DNA from: Nyssa sinensis
Lineage: Eukaryota > Streptophyta > Magnoliopsida > Cornales > Nyssaceae
Assembly: GCA_008638375.1 (NCBI GenBank)
Contig: CM018051.1
Location: forward strand, 30,067,344 to 30,131,343
DNA length: 64,000 nt
Direction of reading: 5' to 3'
The notes beneath the pieces are model-generated. The model did no database searches. It was given only the letters and a program-made list of their open reading frames with translations, and was not told the DNA's origin. Shown piece by piece: positions 59,750-64,000 of the stretch (positions are counted from its first letter, which is position 1; each line of letters starts with the position of its first letter). The position numbers and the translations under genes are program-made.

Positions 59750-59926
59750 CAAATTTTTAAACGTTTAAACATATATAACACACTGGCTGTAATACCCCGA
59801 CCCGAGAATGTCGGGTAATGAGGCACGTTTTACGAGATAACGAGATATTAGTGTAAAAGTTATACACTTAAGGAAATAATTAATTTTAAAGTAATTAATT
59901 ATTATAATATGAGAATTTAAAGGGAG

Positions 59927-59929
<3 letters not shown>

Positions 59930-59970
<41 letters not shown>

Positions 59971-60030
59971 GTAATAATAATAATAATAATAATAATAATG
60001 GTAATAATAATAACAATAATAATAAGAATG
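59930..60030. repeat. (TAA)n microsatellite in LTR J
   Basis: About 100 bp of nearly pure TAA units, with a few changes (GTAATAATAA, AACAATAAT). Confidence 0.95.
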
Positions 60031-61126
60031 GTGTAAATGAAGATGTATATATATGTATATATATATATATATGAAATTATATATATATATAGATGTGTGT
60101 ATGAGGACATGCAAAAGCCCAATGTGTACAAGTGTGTGTGAGTGACCATTGTGTATTAGTGTGTGTGAATTATGAGATATATATATATATGTATATATAT
60201 ATACATACAAGTCAAACACCACACACACACACAACCAGCCCATGATAGCTCTGCCCAACAGTAACAATTCAGACCCTAACCGGCCACAAGCTAAGCCAAA
60301 TGAAGGGGCAATCAGGTTTTGCAATGAGTGAGTGTGTACTCATATATGCATATACGCATAATAGTGTACACAAAACATTAAACACACAAAAGAGAGAAAG
60401 AGAGAGGCCTGAGAAGAAGAAGAAGGAAGGAAATTAGAAGTGAAGAGGGAGAAAACTAGTGACCAAAAAGGTAAACCCATGAAAACTTTTAAATTTCTCT
60501 CTCTAGAAATATGCATGAATAGAATCAGTTTGAAGCTTAGTTATGCATGTATAATGTTAGATATGTGTTTTAGAGTTGATAAGCATGAAAATCTAGACCT
60601 AAAACAACTCAGAAACACAAGCCGTACACCGAACCTCCATTGTTAAGCTTAGAGAAAGCAGGTCTGAATTGATGGAGATTAAACTCCATTTGACCTATAG
60701 GGGCCTTAACTAGACCCTACAAACACTCCAAAGACATACAGTTGCGATCGAAAAGCTTAAGAAACGCCCATGAAATCACAAGTTGTAGGTTTCGGCCATG
60801 AAACCCAACTCTCATTTTGGACTCCTAAACCCAGATTTTTGAATGGGGACTGAACCCCCATGTTATGAAGATCATGCAGAACGAAACCCCATAAATTTTG
60901 GTTCAAAAATGAGCATGAACGATCGACTTGCAGGTTTAGATTATCGAATCCAAAACCGAACTGATAAACCCATTTCGATTGCTCAAACGAATGTTAAAAC
61001 GTTCTTAGATGACTCAAAAATGATTTACCATGAAAACAGAAGGGTTTGAGTTGGCCAAAACTCACGAAATAGAAGAAAAAGGAAAACTGCAACTAGGGCA
61101 ACACTGGTGATAGTCGTGGGGAAGAC

Positions 61127-61180
61127 GACCGAGTCGACTCACTGTTTGAATCGAGTCACCGAGTTAACTCGGGACACGTG
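61127..61180. promoter_or_regulatory. GACTCG-rich patch with G-box in LTR J
   Basis: GACCGAGTCGACTCACTG, then ACCGAGTTAACTCGGG and CACGTG at 61175-61180. Same layout as in H1 and H2. Confidence 0.5.
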
Positions 61181-61367
61181 GTGGCTCACGGGCAGCCCAC
61201 CGCATTATTAAAACGTGGCCGTTTTGACTTAAGGGTTTTAAAACCCTGATTCAATGTGTTTGGTTATACGATTATGGTCCAAATTCAATAAACCAGGCGC
61301 AAATGGCATGGCTTATCCCGGTTTAATACCCTTGTCCGCTGTTTGGTTTACGAAAATAGAGAAAAAT

Positions 61368-61440
61368 AAAAGGGGCCGAAGCCCCTGGGACTCGAACCCC
61401 CATCCTCACGCGCGTAACCCAACCCCTTTCCACTAGGCCA
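61368..61440 (-). ncRNA. tRNA-like module alpha in LTR J (best example)
   Basis: Minus strand: TGGCCTAGTGG, full A-box fit (61430-61440); 31 bases later GGTTCGAGTCC, a perfect B-box (61388-61398); then hairpin AGGGGC-TTCG-GCCCCT (61371-61386) running into TTTT (61368-61371) and, after one A, TTTTT. This is a complete internal Pol III promoter layout followed by a terminator, in about 75 bp. I cannot fold a full tRNA cloverleaf with a normal acceptor stem, so it is tRNA-like or SINE-like rather than a tRNA gene. Antisense to the LTR. Confidence 0.65.
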
Positions 61441-61506
61441 CGCACCTGCGCGTGTCTTATTATGGCAGCATATATATATATAATATATAAATGAAATCAG
61501 AAAATT

Positions 61507-61590
61507 AAAAAGGTGCAGTGCACCTGGTGGGACTCGAACTCGGATATATGGGGAGGGAGGTGACACGCTGGCCAGCGTGCCACCCTATTC
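61507..61590 (-). ncRNA. tRNA-like module beta in LTR J
   Basis: Minus strand: perfect 16-bp palindrome CACGCTGGCCAGCGTG (61564-61579) at the A-box side, B-box AGTTCGAGTCC (61530-61540, one mismatch), hairpin AGGTGC-ACT-GCACCT (61511-61525), TTTTT (61507-61511). It lies 66 bp from module alpha, separated by a TA microsatellite. Confidence 0.6.
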
Positions 61591-61739
61591 AACCTGTCAC
61601 TAATCCCACATAAAATATATATATACTGTACCTATTAATTTAATTTAATTAAATGAAATTAATTAAATTAAATACTCCAAAATGGCCTGGTGTCCAAATG
61701 AGATGAGTTATATATGTATTCCTACTGTCTCAGGCCTTC

Positions 61740-62350
61740 TGAGTCCATTGGTGAGGTCTGTGACATGAAATGAGGTCCCGAAAAATTAAAGACCCCTAAA
61801 AATGTCAAAATGACCAAAATGCCCCTGCCCCATAAATAAGTCAAACAAAGTCCAAATTAAATAAATGAATAGTGTATCTTTACTATTTTGGATATTCTGA
61901 AGCCAATGGTAGGGTCCGTTTCACGAGGCAGGACTTTGAAAAATTTAGACACGTTAAGGTATAAATTACCAACATACCCTTTGACCAAAATTAACAAGTT
62001 ATTAGTGTAATCTTACTATCTCGGACCTTCTGAGCCCAATGGTGAGGTCCACGACACGAGATGAGGTCCCAAACATAGAGACACGTGAGGGGATAAAATG
62101 ACCAAATTACCCCTAGTACACCAAAAGCCAAATTAAAACCAAGGAAGGTCTAAATTGACTTTCTTTGACATTCCAGACTCAATAATGGAGTCCAAATTTT
62201 GAAACGAAGTACGAAAAAATATGACACGTAAAACGATAAATGATCATTTTACCCTTTTACATATAAAAGTCCGAATTAAAATCTTGGAAAGCCTAAACTG
62301 ACTTTCTTCGACACTCCGGACTCAATGGTAGAGTCTATTCGACCAAAAGA
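61740..62350. repeat. Degenerate tandem array in LTR J
   Basis: Four or so units of about 130-155 bp, anchored by AATGCCCCTG (about 61818), ACATACCCTTT (about 61973), ATTACCCCTAG (about 62105) and TTTTACCCTTT (about 62250), each with a nearby 'cccaatggtgaggtcc'-type dyad. Same unit as in H, E and E'. Confidence 0.8.
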
Positions 62351-64000
62351 AATGTCTAAAATAAAAATACATAAAATTTGATGAATAGCATCTGTCAGAT
62401 GACTATAAACTGAAATATTGCCGAAGTACTAAACTAAGGCAATTACGAGGAAATGAGGTACGAGAAGACACGCCACGTTAACATGTGAAGTAATTAAATT
62501 TAAATTAGAGTTAATAGAGCTACCAGAAGAGTATAGCTTTAAAAGTTAAAATAAATTAAATTCCTAACACATTAAAATGTCTCATAGGTTAAAAGTACGA
62601 GTTGAATCAAGTACATAAGAAATTTATGAAGTCGGTTAGGATTAATGCGAACTAAGCATAAGATAAGAAGCATCCTTAGGTGATATTGTAATGAATGCGA
62701 TATTGATGAGATTGTTTATGAATTGTTCTTAGGAACTACAAGGGAAGTGGGAAAGCGCATTTTTTTTAGCACTAACCCTAAAGGACCGAGGTGAGTAACC
62801 CTGTGTTTGAAATGGAGATTTAACTCCAATTATTTGAAGAAGTTTTAAGTTCAAGTCATGTGAAGCATTTGAATATCAAATTCAGTTTTGATTCATGTTT
62901 TTAAATTGTTCTGATATGACATGTTGATTAAATGGTTTTATATTCAATTCTTTTCTTGGAAATATTTGGCATGTCCGGTTGAAATTGCAAATTTCTTTTA
63001 AGTGTTCTGAATTTGATTATTTCAAGTATTGAAGCTCTATCGCAGAAATTGTATATTTCATGTTTTCAATATTCATGAAAAGCCTCTATCGAAGTAGCCA
63101 TGTGATAAACGTTTTATAAGATAAACGGTACTAAGTACCACCCCCTATGATGGTTGAAATCCTTCGGGATTCAACAGTACATGCCCGGTAGAAGGATCTA
63201 ATCCCCTAGGCAAATGAGATATATCTCCATTGACAGCATTGGCAGTAAAACGAGAGTCTGGTTCGAAACAGATTCCACCTAATTAAAGAGAAAAGATGAC
63301 AAAGTGATTTTGAAAATGAAAGCAGGTTTTACCTTCATTTTCAAAATACATATTTATGTGTTTTAAAGTTTATATACTTTATTAACGAAGTACGAGTTTA
63401 GCTTGAACACCTTAATTGTTTCAAAGCTATCTGTTTTATGAAATGCATATGTTTCGAGTTTTATATACTCTATTTAAGGATGACATGTTACGTTATATGT
63501 TTTGAAGTTCATAAGTATAAGCATAGCTTGAATGTTTTAAATGTTTCAAGCCATCCGTTTTGAGAATGCATATATCCTGTATTCTAAATTGTACGAACAA
63601 TTGGTAGTGAGTATTTTATAAACTCTCAAGTGATAAACCACTACCAGTTGAAAACCCCATGACGAATGCAGGAAATTACTCACAAGCTTAGATTAACTTA
63701 CCCGGACTTTGTTCGGATCCCCCTTTCAGGTAAATGGCAAAAGGCAGTTTTTGATTTGAAGACGAAGACGATGGATCTGCCATTTAGGGAAGACTTGCTT
63801 AAGTAGTTCTTTTGGGAAAATCGCATGAACTCTAATTAGTACGTTTTGTATTAGCAGACAATTTGAGGATATGTATTAAGCCCACGAGGCGGCTGAATTA
63901 AGATTGTAATTATGAAGTCTTTCAAGTTTTTAGATATGCTCTGAATGTATAATTATGTGTACCATTATGAATAGCGGCAATATCGGACGGATGTGCAAAT

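Larger units (their letters stand above)
57208..59787 (-). mobile_element. Antisense LTR J', interrupted by J
   Basis: Starts TGTTACGACCCAAAACCCACC, preceded by CTCTA (57203-57207). It is the reverse complement of the corresponding part of J, for example around 58990-59100 against 62300-62400. It is cut at 59787 by J. It carries two tRNA-like modules on the + strand (59511-59587 and 59660-59749). Confidence 0.88.
59788..64000 (+). mobile_element. Sense LTR J, open at the right window edge
   Basis: Starts TGTAATACCCCGACCCG, preceded by CTGGC (59783-59787), the expected TSD. By comparison with J' about 160 bp are missing at the right, so the full length should be near 4.4 kb. It contains (TAA)n and TA/CA microsatellites, a GACTCG/G-box patch (61127-61180), two antisense tRNA-like modules (61368-61440 and 61507-61590), the degenerate tandem array (about 61740-62350) and the acceptor-like block (63680-63730). 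No gene. Confidence 0.88.

Noticed and set aside
59765..60324. Minus-strand ORFs rich in tyrosine, isoleucine and leucine
   Set aside because: They are translations of the (TAA)n and (TA)n microsatellites in LTR J.
61368..61440. A genuine nuclear tRNA gene
   Set aside because: A and B boxes and a terminator are present, but I cannot build a normal acceptor stem and cloverleaf, and it lies at a repeated position within LTRs.
1..64000. An intact host gene, rRNA or miRNA locus
   Set aside because: I looked for long ORFs, exon-like series and rRNA motifs on both strands and found only retroelement coding remnants; small host RNAs cannot be excluded by eye.

Overview
This window looks like repeat-dense, probably heterochromatic nuclear DNA of a flowering plant (most likely a eudicot; I cannot name the species). 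I recognise no intact host gene. Nearly every base can be assigned to LTR retrotransposons inserted into one another, and almost all coding sequence is broken retrotransposon gag/pol. The plant assignment rests on an Athila-like Gypsy element with a tRNA-Asp-type primer-binding site, a Tat-lineage Gypsy element with a second RNase H, a Tekay/Del-type chromovirus with a chromodomain, and many long LTRs running TGTAA...TGACA.

Layout. Bases 2465-44442 are one Athila-like element (here 'G', + strand) inflated by insertions. Its 5' LTR is split by a long antisense LTR (1-2464, open at the window edge). Its internal region holds a solo LTR (3284-5891), a 9.9 kb Tat-lineage element on the minus strand ('K', 6494-16384) and another solo LTR (20775-24334). 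Its 3' LTR (25213-44442) contains a four-level nest: solo LTR E' (+, 26011-43802) contains solo LTR E (-, 28491-42817), which contains two solo LTRs H1 (29500-34876) and H2 (36427-41878). Six solo LTRs (20775-24334, 47711-50981, E', E, H1, H2) have perfect 5-bp target-site duplications (TSDs) and one (3284-5891) has a 4/5 match, so the insertion order can be read directly.

From 44443 the window holds a decayed Copia gag/protease fragment (44719-45808), then a minus-strand Tekay-type chromovirus ('L', 45809-51923) interrupted by a solo LTR (47711-50981). Next come antisense LTR fragments (51924-54163, 54164-55728, 55729-57207) and a pair of same-family LTRs in opposite orientation (J' 57208-59787 minus, J 59788-64000 plus), J being inserted in J'. 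L has a polypurine tract directly abutting an LTR of the same family as the solo LTRs, which ties these long LTRs to chromoviruses.

The most interesting signal is inside the long LTRs. Three families (H, E', J) carry short antisense tRNA-like/SINE-like modules: an A-box-like and a B-box-like sequence, often a small hairpin, then a run of four or five T. In J and J' the hairpins and an upstream palindrome differ in sequence but keep pairing. The LTRs also share a degenerate 125-155 bp tandem array with dyad motifs, a GTCGACTC/G-box patch and a splice-acceptor-like motif. K carries an antisense gene relic with its own TATA box and two GT-AG introns.
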